Below are positions 35,013 through 42,822 of a stretch of DNA of 64,000 bases, piece after piece. The stretch lies in assembly GCA_944326305.1 (NCBI GenBank), contig CALVDL010000003.1:1-64000 (forward strand), given 5' to 3'. The notes beneath the pieces are model-generated. The model was given only the letters and a program-made list of their open reading frames with translations, ran no database searches and was not told the origin of the DNA. The position numbers were made by a program, and so were the translations under genes. Position 1 is the first letter of the stretch; each line of letters opens with the position of its first letter. The stretch comes from an uncultured Bacteroidales bacterium (GTDB lineage Bacteria > Bacteroidota > Bacteroidia > Bacteroidales > UBA932).

Positions 35013-36137
35013 TCAGATATCTGCCTTGAGGACTTTGCCTATTATATGGTGCATATCGTAATATCTGTATTCTGCAAGCCTGCCGATGAATACTGTATCA
35101 GGCTCCATGTCGGCAAGCTCCCTGTACTGCGAATAAAGCCTGCCGTTCTTCTCGTCATTGATCGGATAATACGGCTCCATGCCCTGCCTCCATTCTGTGG
35201 AGTATTCCTTTGAAATGACAGTGACAGGGATTTTTTCAACATCATTGCCGAAATACTCGAAATGCTTGTGCTCGATGACCCTCGTGTACGGGACGTCACG
35301 GCTCGTGTAGTTCACTACGGCATTCCCCTGATAATTGCTGCATTCATGCAACTCCTCTTCGAAGCGTACGGTCCTGTACTCCAGATGCCCGAACCTGTAC
35401 CCGAAATACTCGTCAATCTTTCCGGTGAACACCTTCTTTCCGGCCAATGAATCCCACCATCCCCTGTCGGAGAAATAGTCAACGCCAGTTTTTACTTCCA
35501 CCCCTTCCAGCAATTTGTCAATCAACTTGTTATATCCACCGATAGGAATACCCTGGTATTTGTCGTTGAAGTAGTTGTTGTCGAAAACAAGACGTATGGG
35601 AAGCCTCTTGATTATGAAGGCAGGAAGGTCCTTGCATTCCCTTCCCCACTGCTTTTCAGTATATCCCTTTATCAGGGTCTCGTATATGTCCTTCCCAACA
35701 AGCGCCAGGGCCTGCTCCTCCAGATTGCGCGGCTCATTTATATTGTCCTTACGCATCTTATGCAGGATATCCTGCTTCTGACTCTCTATCATGGCCGATG
35801 CCTCTTCCGGCGTCTTCACCCCCCACATCTGATAGAACGTGTTCATGTTGAATGGAAGGTTATAGAGCCTGCCGTTGTAGTTGGCGACAGGGGAATTGGT
35901 GTACCTGTTGAACTCCACAAGGGAGTTCACGAAATCCCATACCTCCTTGTCGGATGTATGGAAGATATGCGCCCCGTACTTGTGTACATTGATGTTCTCT
36001 ACGCTGCTGCAGTAAATGTTCCCTCCCGTATGCGGGCGTTTGTCTATCACGAGACATTTTTTCCCTTTCCGGCGGGCCATGAAGGTGAATGTGGCACCAG
36101 CCAACCCGGCCCCGATGATGAGATAGTCGTATTTCAT
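35013..36137 (-). CDS. glf: UDP-galactopyranose mutase
   Basis: This flavoenzyme converts UDP-galactopyranose into UDP-galactofuranose for surface glycans. The FAD-binding GAGLAGATFTFMAR loop lies at residues 9-22. It is followed by GGNIYCSSVENINVHKYGAHIFHTS with the mutase signature, the active-site area KGYTEKQWGRECKDLPA, and the C-terminal VIEHKHFEYF and YYPINDEKNGRLYSQY segments. The length of 374 residues is standard. It is the first gene of a two-gene operon with the DUF4422 protein, and its promoter interlocks with that of the Stealth gene. Confidence 0.95.
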   Translation of the reverse strand: MKYDYLIIGAGLAGATFTFMARRKGKKCLVIDKRPHTGGNIYCSSVENINVHKYGAHIFHTSDKEVWDFVNSLVEFNRYTNSPVANYNGRLYNLPFNMNTFYQMWGVKTPEEASAMIESQKQDILHKMRKDNINEPRNLEEQALALVGKDIYETLIKGYTEKQWGRECKDLPAFIIKRLPIRLVFDNNYFNDKYQGIPIGGYNKLIDKLLEGVEVKTGVDYFSDRGWWDSLAGKKVFTGKIDEYFGYRFGHLEYRTVRFEEELHECSNYQGNAVVNYTSRDVPYTRVIEHKHFEYFGNDVEKIPVTVISKEYSTEWRQGMEPYYPINDEKNGRLYSQYRELADMEPDTVFIGRLAEYRYYDMHHIIGKVLKADI

Positions 36138-36162
36138 AAGATATGCTGCGTCTATACTGACG

Positions 36163-36206
36163 CAAATTTAATATTTTTGTCATATCCGTCAAAAGGCTTA
36201 ACTTTG
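36163..36206. promoter_or_regulatory. Interlocked divergent promoters (glf / Stealth)
   Basis: Leftward: TTTG (36190-36193), 19 bp, TAAATTTG (36163-36170). Rightward: TTTG (36176-36179), 19 bp, TAACTTTG (36199-36206). Both are perfect and they share 18 bp (36176-36193). Two polymerases could not sit there together, so the two operons may compete. Confidence 0.75.
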
Positions 36207-36254
36207 TTATCCGAAATTTGTCTGAAGGTTTGTCTTAAGAAGTTCTCACGATAT

Positions 36255-37247
36255 ATGGATATAGATTTTGTAATCACATGGGTGAATATGGACGACCCCC
36301 GGTGGCAGGCTGAGTTCGCGAAGTACTCCGGCAACAGGGAGAACACGAAGAACGGTGTATCAAAAGCCCGTTTCCGCGACTACGGATTTCTGAAGTACTG
36401 GTTCCGCGGAGTGGAGAAATTCGCCCCGTGGGTACGGAAGATACATTTTGTTACAAGCGGGCAGAAACCGGAATGGCTCGATACGGACAACCCGAAGATC
36501 CACCTTGTAGACCACAAGGACTATATCCCGGAGCAGTTCCTTCCCACCTACAACTCTGTGGTAATAGAACGCTACATCCATAAGATACCCGGACTGGCGG
36601 AACATTTCGTATATTTTAACGACGACTTCTATATCATACGGCCGGTCGGCCAGGAGAGGTTCTTCCGGAACGGCCTGCCCTGCGACATCGCAGCCTTCCA
36701 GTACAACCCGGGCTGGTCGCAATGGTACAGGCGTATCAGGAACAACCTTAAAATCATCAACCGCCATTTCGACAAGAAAGAGGTGATGGCCAAGTTCCAC
36801 GACAAATGGTTCGACAAGAGCTACGGCTCCAGGGCAAGATGGAACTATATCCTGAAGCCATACGGCAAATTCATCACCCTGCGTACCCCGCACAACGCGC
36901 AGCCTTACCTGAAAACCACTTTCGAAGAGGTCTGGGAAGCCGCAGGCAAAGAGCTGACCGAGACATCGGTCAACCGGTTCCGCGCCCTGGACGATTACAC
37001 CCCGGAGCTTTTCAGGACATGGCAGATCTGCCGGGGAAATTTCGAGCCCTACAATACCTACCGGGATACAAAGATGTTCCCTCTCATGGTCCGTCCAAGG
37101 CAGGCCGTCAAGGCAATCTACGGACAATCATATTCACTGGTCTGCCTGAACGACAATGTGCACATCCGCAATTACGCACGGGTGATGGAGAACATCAGCA
37201 ACGCCTTCGGGCATATCCTGCCGGATAAATCCGGCTTTGAACTCTGA
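36255..37247 (+). CDS. Stealth-family capsular sugar-phosphate transferase
   Basis: Four conserved regions of Stealth proteins are visible: CR1 DIDFVITWVNMDDPRWQ, CR2 RDYGFLKYWFRGVEKFAPWV with the following HFVTSGQKPEWL, CR3 PGLAEHFVYFNDDFY, and CR4 near the end. The family includes hexose-1-phosphate transferases for capsules. The protein has 330 residues from the ATG at 36255. The frame is open far upstream, but that part lies antisense to glf and precedes the promoter. It is followed by a GT92-like gene after 14 bp. Confidence 0.85.
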   Translation: MDIDFVITWVNMDDPRWQAEFAKYSGNRENTKNGVSKARFRDYGFLKYWFRGVEKFAPWVRKIHFVTSGQKPEWLDTDNPKIHLVDHKDYIPEQFLPTYNSVVIERYIHKIPGLAEHFVYFNDDFYIIRPVGQERFFRNGLPCDIAAFQYNPGWSQWYRRIRNNLKIINRHFDKKEVMAKFHDKWFDKSYGSRARWNYILKPYGKFITLRTPHNAQPYLKTTFEEVWEAAGKELTETSVNRFRALDDYTPELFRTWQICRGNFEPYNTYRDTKMFPLMVRPRQAVKAIYGQSYSLVCLNDNVHIRNYARVMENISNAFGHILPDKSGFEL

Positions 37248-37261
37248 ACTGTCAACTGCCC

Positions 37262-38140
37262 ATGAATAAAGTAATTGCAGAAATCATAGCGGGAGTCATC
37301 CCTCAAAAGATGGAACGTAACAGATGGCGAGGTATCCTGCGCTACGGACTTTTCAATGCAATCAGGCTGGTTTGCCGCCTGAAACACGACCACTCACAGC
37401 CGGACTGCTTCCTTGCTGTATGCGCTATCGCGAAAGACGAAGGCCCGTATTTCAAGGAATGGATAGATTGGCATCTGTCAAAAGGTGTGGAAAAGTTTTA
37501 TATCTATGACAACGGGAGCACCGACGGCACCAAGGAGATACTCGAGCCTTACATCGGGGCGGGAACTGTCGAATACACGTATTTCCCTGGACACAGGCGT
37601 CAGCTGGCCGCCTATGACGACTGCATTGAAAAACACCGCGTTGACACCCGCTGGATCGCTTTTATCGATCTGGATGAGTTCATCGTCCCGGTAAAGGACA
37701 GGACTGTCCCTGAATTTCTGGGCCGGTTCGAGGACTTCCCGGCGGTAGAGATAAACTGGCTTGTCTACGGCAGCGGAGGAGCCAAGAACAAGACTCCAGG
37801 TACCATGATGGAGAGATTCAAATGCCATTCCCTCCCGGACCACATCCTGAACCGACATGTCAAAAGCATAGTAAATCCCCGCCGTGTATTCACCATGACT
37901 GGCTGTCATGAGGCGGCCAGGATATCGGGCTATGCTGCAGATTCTCATGGAAACCCTATAAAAAAGAATTTCCGCGAGCGAGAACCCCAGCAGGATGTCA
38001 TCCGCATAAACCACTACGCCGTAAGATCCTACGAAGAGTTTCTGGAAAAACAGGCCCGTGGCCGCGCAAGCGGCACCCAGAAGACAGTAGCATCAGAATA
38101 TTTCGCACGCTACGACCTCAACGACATAAAGGAGGACTGA
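37262..38140 (+). CDS. Glycosyltransferase, GT92/GT2-like
   Basis: A short amphipathic N-terminus precedes the catalytic segment CAIAKDEGPYFKEWIDWHLSKGV, IYDNGSTDGTKEIL and WIAFIDLDEFIVP, where DLDEF supplies the DxD site. This fits the GT92/DUF23-type branch. The length is 292 residues. The gene overlaps nothing, follows the Stealth gene closely, and is transcribed towards the convergent second Stealth gene, with 8 bp between them. Its donor and acceptor cannot be read from the sequence. Confidence 0.82.
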   Translation: MNKVIAEIIAGVIPQKMERNRWRGILRYGLFNAIRLVCRLKHDHSQPDCFLAVCAIAKDEGPYFKEWIDWHLSKGVEKFYIYDNGSTDGTKEILEPYIGAGTVEYTYFPGHRRQLAAYDDCIEKHRVDTRWIAFIDLDEFIVPVKDRTVPEFLGRFEDFPAVEINWLVYGSGGAKNKTPGTMMERFKCHSLPDHILNRHVKSIVNPRRVFTMTGCHEAARISGYAADSHGNPIKKNFREREPQQDVIRINHYAVRSYEEFLEKQARGRASGTQKTVASEYFARYDLNDIKED

Positions 38141-38148
38141 CAGACGGA

Positions 38149-39114
38149 TTACTTCTCGAACTGTGACTTCTCAGGGAAACGCTCAGCCAGAAAAGCGCGG
38201 GCCCTTTGCCTGTCGGCATTATCGGCATATTCAGAATCGTTGAGACAGAACAGGAGAGGATTGTACTTCCCAAGTTTCCTGTAATGGCTTTCGTCTTCTA
38301 TATTGAGCTTGAATGAAGTCCTTCGGTTCACATACTGCAGATGACCCCGTTTCTCCGCCAGGGCCACATAATAGTAAAGGTTGCGCTGTATATCATTCGG
38401 TTTGCGGACATGATTTGACAGGGTAGGTTCTATGTCTTCCCAGAAGATTTCCTCCGTATGCCGGCAGTCGCTTTTCAGATAAGCATCTATGTTGTGGTGC
38501 GACTTGCCGCCATAATACACGCCGTATTTCTTTTCCACAAGACTGGCGGCATTCTTTATCGTTTTAATGTAATTGCTCAACCTCCTCCTCTGAACATTCC
38601 TTTTAAACCACAAAGTCAGTTTACGGAAAGGTCTGCGGTTGAATCTTATCACAGGCAGCCCGTCATCCATGAAAAAAGTTTCCGGGGTGACCGGCCTGTT
38701 GATGAACATGTCATCATTCGCGAACAGGAAATGCTCTGAAAGACCGGGAATCTTCCACAGGAAATGCTCGATCAGTGCAGCATTGAAACACGGCAGGCTC
38801 TGCGGCGGCATTATTTCCGTATGGTCCACAATCCTGACTTTGGGGTTCGAAGTGTCAAGCCATGAAGGGACCTGGTCATCCGTGACTATAAATATCCTGT
38901 GTATCCATGGAGCATACATATCCACTGAACGCAGGCTGTATTTCAATTCGTCATTGTCGGCATAGCGCCCGTCGCAATTCACATCAGAGTTCGCCTCTGT
39001 CTTGCCTATGCAGGCATTATGCTTTGCCTGCCATTTTGGATCACTCCCGTTTACCCAGAGATATACCAGATCAATTTCCCCCATATTCTGTTCCATATCG
39101 GCTGTTTTCTGCAT
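38149..39114 (-). CDS. Second Stealth-family protein
   Basis: The CR1-CR4 pattern of the Stealth family is present: IDLVYLWVNGSDPKWQ, ELKYSLRSVDMYAPWIHRIF, LSEHFLFANDDMFINRP, and a terminal segment around RKPNDIQRNLYYYVALAEK. The protein has 321 residues. It is not a close copy of the first Stealth protein, so the two likely make different phosphodiester links. Its ATG overlaps the stop of the glycosyltransferase upstream by one base (TAATG), showing translational coupling. Confidence 0.85.
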   Translation of the reverse strand: MQKTADMEQNMGEIDLVYLWVNGSDPKWQAKHNACIGKTEANSDVNCDGRYADNDELKYSLRSVDMYAPWIHRIFIVTDDQVPSWLDTSNPKVRIVDHTEIMPPQSLPCFNAALIEHFLWKIPGLSEHFLFANDDMFINRPVTPETFFMDDGLPVIRFNRRPFRKLTLWFKRNVQRRRLSNYIKTIKNAASLVEKKYGVYYGGKSHHNIDAYLKSDCRHTEEIFWEDIEPTLSNHVRKPNDIQRNLYYYVALAEKRGHLQYVNRRTSFKLNIEDESHYRKLGKYNPLLFCLNDSEYADNADRQRARAFLAERFPEKSQFEK

Positions 39115-39905
39115 TATTTTACTTTTTCTATTCTTTCTCTGATTTCCGGATACTGTTCAAGAACAGCTTTCAAGGCGGCGGCATTTTTGTCTTCACCGGA
39201 TTTGAAGTTGGTTGTTTTCAGCGACAGTTCACGGGGCTTTCCCACACTTTTGGGCTTGTTGTGCCCGAAAGGCACCGGAACCACAGGCGTACCGGCAGCC
39301 ACCGCGGCCGCCCAGAACCAGATGTCGTCCGTCGTAGGGGCTATCTTTGTGAAAAGCTCCTCGTCGATCATCTCCTCTTTCAGGGAATGAGGAGGGTAAA
39401 GCACACCCCCTACCCCCGTCTGTATGTTCAGGAAACCTGAATGTATCCTTTTCAGCACAAAGTCATACCATCTGTATTTTTTCCATAAACGGTACGGACT
39501 ACCGGGTTTCATACGTTTTGCACGGTGTGCAAGAACGGCTCCCGGAATCTTTTCATGAAGGAGAAGGAGGTCTTTCAGCATGTTCCTGTGGTAGGACACA
39601 TCATCATCGACCGTCACTATTACTGAATCCGGAAAATCCCTCAGCGCAGGTATAAGTTTCCTGTACGAACGGATATCCCTTCCGTAGTCCCTTATTTCAA
39701 AGACAGGGTTGCGTCTTGCCAGCTCCAGAAGCCCCTCAGGAATGCCTTTCTGTCCGAATTGTGAGAAAGTAAGGTAAAGCACCAGCTTGTCCGGAAGGAC
39801 AGATCCGTCAAGAATGGACCGGACAGCCTGTACGGCATACGGTATTGCAGCCGGGAAGGATGTCATGGACACTATGACAGTTTGTTTGGATGTTTCAGGG
39901 TTCAT
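39114..39905 (-). CDS. Glycosyltransferase-like protein (DDD motif)
   Basis: The N-terminal VIVSMTSFPAAIPYAVQAVRSIL and the metal site VTVDDDVSYH (about 96-105) fit a GT-A glycosyltransferase of the type often annotated only as 'glycosyltransferase' in Bacteroidales. The pattern TGVGGVLYPP and later TDDIWFWAAAVAAG also fit. It is the first gene of the operon with the second Stealth protein, with a -7 box 27 bp before its start. The 263-residue length is normal. The sugar is unknown. Confidence 0.75.
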   Translation of the reverse strand: MNPETSKQTVIVSMTSFPAAIPYAVQAVRSILDGSVLPDKLVLYLTFSQFGQKGIPEGLLELARRNPVFEIRDYGRDIRSYRKLIPALRDFPDSVIVTVDDDVSYHRNMLKDLLLLHEKIPGAVLAHRAKRMKPGSPYRLWKKYRWYDFVLKRIHSGFLNIQTGVGGVLYPPHSLKEEMIDEELFTKIAPTTDDIWFWAAAVAAGTPVVPVPFGHNKPKSVGKPRELSLKTTNFKSGEDKNAAALKAVLEQYPEIRERIEKVK

Positions 39906-39931
39906 GTTCCTAATTGTTCATTCTCCGATGA

Positions 39932-39960
39932 CAAAAATACAACTCTTTTTGGTACGGCAA
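39932..39960 (-). promoter_or_regulatory. Promoter of the GT-Stealth2 operon
   Basis: TATTTTTG (39932-39939) on the minus strand with TTG at 39958-39960 about 18 bp upstream. Confidence 0.55.
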
Positions 39961-40016
39961 TCTTTTTCATTGCACGTTTTCTGCTTATTCGCGGTAATCC
40001 TGCAGATATTCTTTTG

Positions 40017-40024
40017 TAAATTTG
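40017..40024 (+). promoter_or_regulatory. -7 box of the acyltransferase gene
   Basis: TAAATTTG, a perfect -7 box, lies 31 bp before the start at 40056. No -33 TTTG is present at the right distance. Confidence 0.5.
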
Positions 40025-40055
40025 CATTTTTATAAATTTATCGTGCACAAGACCT

Positions 40056-40943
40056 ATGGTCAAGGATAATATAAAATACAGGATAATTATCGGGCTCCTT
40101 ACATCAGTCGCGCATCTTCCCCTGCGCGTGCTCTATGTATTCAGCGATATAGCATATCTGTCCATATACTATGTAGTACGTTACCGCCGCAAGACCGTGA
40201 GGCACAACCTTGAGATGGTTTTCGGGACTGCCGACAGGAAAAGGATCATAGCTATAGAGAAGAAGTTCTACCGCCACCTGTGCGACTGCATAGCAGAGAC
40301 TGTAAAGCTGCTGCATATTTCGGACGAAGAAGTCGACAGGCGAGTGGACGTTACCAACGGGGAATATATCGACGGCATCATCCGTTCCGGGCATTCCGTG
40401 GTGCTGTTTCTCGGCCATTACGGCAACTGGGAGTGGGTCCAGGCAATAATCCACCATTTCAAGGAACCGCTTGTCGGTGGGCAGATCTACAGGCCCTTGC
40501 GAAACAAGCTGATGGACAGGGTAATGCTCAAAATCCGCTCACGTTTCAACCTGGAGTGCATTCCGCAGAAGAAAGCTGTCCGCAGGCTTATCGGGGTCGA
40601 GCGGAGCGGGCAGAAATTCGTGATAGGCTTCATTTCCGACCAGCGTCCGTTAGGCTCGGCCCTGCATCACTGGACGCAGTTTCTCGGCCAGGATACTCCA
40701 TACGTCGTGGGCGGGGAGAGTATAGGAGGCCATGTCGGTGCGGAATTCGTCTATCTCGATGTGGAGAAGACCTCCAGAGGGCATTACCGCCTGACTTTCC
40801 TTCCGGTAGTTCCGGATCCTGAGGATGACGGCCCGGACCCTTACACAAGGGAGTTCATGAAGATGCTCGAGAAGACCATCTGCCGGGAGCCCGCCTACTG
40901 GCTATGGTCACACAGGCGGTGGATACGCCGTCACGACCAATAA
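40056..40943 (+). CDS. Lipid A biosynthesis acyltransferase (LpxL/HtrB family)
   Basis: The N-terminal hydrophobic segment (about 10-40) is the usual membrane anchor. The catalytic HxxxxE motif is His121 to Glu126 in GHYGNWEW, which replaces the HxxxxD of other acyltransferase families, as is common in this phylum. It would add a secondary acyl chain to lipid A or a related acceptor. The last 30 residues, PAYWLWSHRRWIRR, match the LpxL end. It follows the glycan block and abuts the porin gene on the other strand (1-bp gap). Confidence 0.88.
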   Translation: MVKDNIKYRIIIGLLTSVAHLPLRVLYVFSDIAYLSIYYVVRYRRKTVRHNLEMVFGTADRKRIIAIEKKFYRHLCDCIAETVKLLHISDEEVDRRVDVTNGEYIDGIIRSGHSVVLFLGHYGNWEWVQAIIHHFKEPLVGGQIYRPLRNKLMDRVMLKIRSRFNLECIPQKKAVRRLIGVERSGQKFVIGFISDQRPLGSALHHWTQFLGQDTPYVVGGESIGGHVGAEFVYLDVEKTSRGHYRLTFLPVVPDPEDDGPDPYTREFMKMLEKTICREPAYWLWSHRRWIRRHDQ

Positions 40944-40944
40944 C

Positions 40945-42219
40945 CTACAGTCCAAGCTCCACCTGAAAACGGATCCCCCACCGGTCATACCCGGCCATTG
41001 CAGGGATGATGTCGCTCATGTGGTTATAAGAGACATCGAGCTGTATCTTCAGGCTGTGCCCTATGATGTACCGCGTAACTCCCAAAGTGCTCTGGTTCCA
41101 TCTGCCGTATCCCTCGAAAGACCGGATCTCCCTGTCCGGGAACATGGTGGAATTCCTCACCGCGACCTCCCACTTCCTGCCGAACATATAGCTGGCCTGC
41201 ACATTCAGTCCCGAACCGGTGTAGATATGCTGCCCGTCAGAGAGCAGGGCGGACTGCGGAGTATAGCGGCCGAGATAGTCGGCGGCAAAAGCGAACCCCC
41301 TGTATTTCATCACTATGTCGGCATAGTAGGAACATATGTCCCGTGTCTCTCCCCCGGTGAATACCGACCCTTTCCATCCCTGGGTGCGCTGGGCCTTGTT
41401 GTTGAACGTGTATCCCGTGCCTATCATGAGTTTCGGGGTCTCCTCCCAGTCGATGTCCCCCTCAATGTACTCCCCTTTCCCGTGCAGACGGCCGAGAGGG
41501 TACAGCTCGAGCCTGCCGGTATAGGCAAAGCCACCCACGGATGAAGTGTTCCAGTTCCGGCCTTCACCGAGAGTCACGGACGCCTTGGCGGCCAGAGCGA
41601 AAGAGTCATAGTCCCCGTAGTAGTACTCTCCGAAGAAGCCCATGTCCCTGTCCCCGCCGAATTCGCTGTTCACGATGCTCCTGTCCACGAACTGAAGGGC
41701 GCTTGACGAGTTGATCCTGGCCCTGTTGGTCTTGACCTTCGTCTGCCCGAAGCCGATATTCCACGATGAATTCGGCATATAGTACACGATGGCGTCACGG
41801 ATAAGGTTCATGTTCCCGTTTGGAATCATTTCCGTATCATAGCTCGAGAAGCCGAGCTGGATGGAGTATATGAATTTCGGGGAGAATATATATCCGTCGA
41901 ACCTCAGCCTCAGCCGCTTTATCTGCGCCTCGGCTTCAGTCAGGGAAAAATCCTTCCCGAAAGAGAGCCCTACCATATTCTGCATCCTGAAACGCAGGGT
42001 CATTTCGTAGCTGTCGTTTTTCGGGCGGAAGGTTACCCCTTTCCCTATTTCAATATTCGGCAGGTTCCTGAGTGTCTGTAGAATCTCTTCTCGGTTGTCA
42101 AGCGAGTCGGCGATAAAGGATTCGACTTCATCAAGAGTCCGGTGGCCGTTTCCGCTCTTCTGGGCGAAAAGCACCGAAGGCAAGGCCAATGCGACAATCA
42201 GTAAGGCAAGGTGTTTCAT
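40945..42219 (-). CDS. Phosphate-selective porin O/P-like outer-membrane protein
   Basis: A signal peptide ending at about residue 19 (LFAQ) is followed by a short coiled stretch and about 340 residues of alternating beta strands (RFRMQNMVGLSF and YSIQLGFSSY), closing with the outer-membrane C-terminal strand IRFQVELGL. This fits the porin O/P family, although the ligand cannot be deduced. The start at 42219 places the signal peptide correctly, and four in-frame codons upstream are optional. It is monocistronic. Confidence 0.83.
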   Translation of the reverse strand: MKHLALLIVALALPSVLFAQKSGNGHRTLDEVESFIADSLDNREEILQTLRNLPNIEIGKGVTFRPKNDSYEMTLRFRMQNMVGLSFGKDFSLTEAEAQIKRLRLRFDGYIFSPKFIYSIQLGFSSYDTEMIPNGNMNLIRDAIVYYMPNSSWNIGFGQTKVKTNRARINSSSALQFVDRSIVNSEFGGDRDMGFFGEYYYGDYDSFALAAKASVTLGEGRNWNTSSVGGFAYTGRLELYPLGRLHGKGEYIEGDIDWEETPKLMIGTGYTFNNKAQRTQGWKGSVFTGGETRDICSYYADIVMKYRGFAFAADYLGRYTPQSALLSDGQHIYTGSGLNVQASYMFGRKWEVAVRNSTMFPDREIRSFEGYGRWNQSTLGVTRYIIGHSLKIQLDVSYNHMSDIIPAMAGYDRWGIRFQVELGL

Positions 42220-42308
42220 TTTGAAAGTCAATCTAAACGTCAGTTCAATCTAATATGCCACAAATATCCGGAAACTTTTTGAATTGAAACTGAAATATTC
42301 ATAATTTT

Positions 42309-42806
42309 TCATTTTACCCTTTCATATACCGCAAATTCGAAACTGAGTCCTGATTCAGGATCCGTCTTCTTTTCTGACGTGGATATCTTTTCCCAATGTT
42401 CCGGCAGGATTTCAGGGAAAAAAGTGTCAGCATCGGGGATGCTCGTGTGCACGCGGGTGATATACAGCCTGTCAGCATGCTGTATGGCCTGCCTGTATAT
42501 TTCACCACCCCCTATGACGAAACATGGCCGTCCCTCCTTCTCTGCCAGCCTGAAGGCATCCTCAACGGAACCGGCTGCAGCAACACCTTCCGGCAGGCCG
42601 GAGCCGTCCCCGCGGGTAATGACAATGTTCTTTCGGCCGGGCAGAGGGCGCCCGATCGAAAGGAATGTCTTCCTGCCCATGATGACAGTGCCCCCGGTGG
42701 TTATGCGTTTGAAATATTTCAGGTCTTCGGATATGTGCCAGGGCATCATATTCCCCTTGCCGATGCCTCTGTCATCCGCAACGGCTGCGATGATATTCTT
42801 TTCCAT
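42309..42806 (-). CDS. folA: Dihydrofolate reductase
   Basis: The sequence is a canonical short DHFR of 165 residues. IIAAVADDRGIGKGNMMPWHISEDL carries the Met20-like loop and substrate acid. It is followed by TVIMGRKTFLSI, GRKNIVITR and a terminal FFPEI segment. It regenerates tetrahydrofolate for thymidylate synthesis. It follows comM by 16 bp on the same strand. The -7 box at 42811-42818 is 4 bp before the ATG, leaving almost no leader, so it may be read mainly from the comM promoter. Confidence 0.94.
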   Translation of the reverse strand: MEKNIIAAVADDRGIGKGNMMPWHISEDLKYFKRITTGGTVIMGRKTFLSIGRPLPGRKNIVITRGDGSGLPEGVAAAGSVEDAFRLAEKEGRPCFVIGGGEIYRQAIQHADRLYITRVHTSIPDADTFFPEILPEHWEKISTSEKKTDPESGLSFEFAVYERVK

Positions 42807-42810
42807 GGTG

Positions 42811-42818
42811 CAAAGATA
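42811..42818 (-). promoter_or_regulatory. -7 box abutting the folA start
   Basis: TATCTTTG on the minus strand ends 4 bp before the folA ATG and overlaps the gap after the comM stop. A transcript from here would be leaderless or nearly so. No -33 match was seen. Confidence 0.3.
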
Positions 42819-42822
42819 TGAA

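Noticed and set aside
35760..36254. Upstream extension of the Stealth gene by 165 codons
   Set aside because: It runs antisense through glf and precedes the perfect promoter at 36176-36206.
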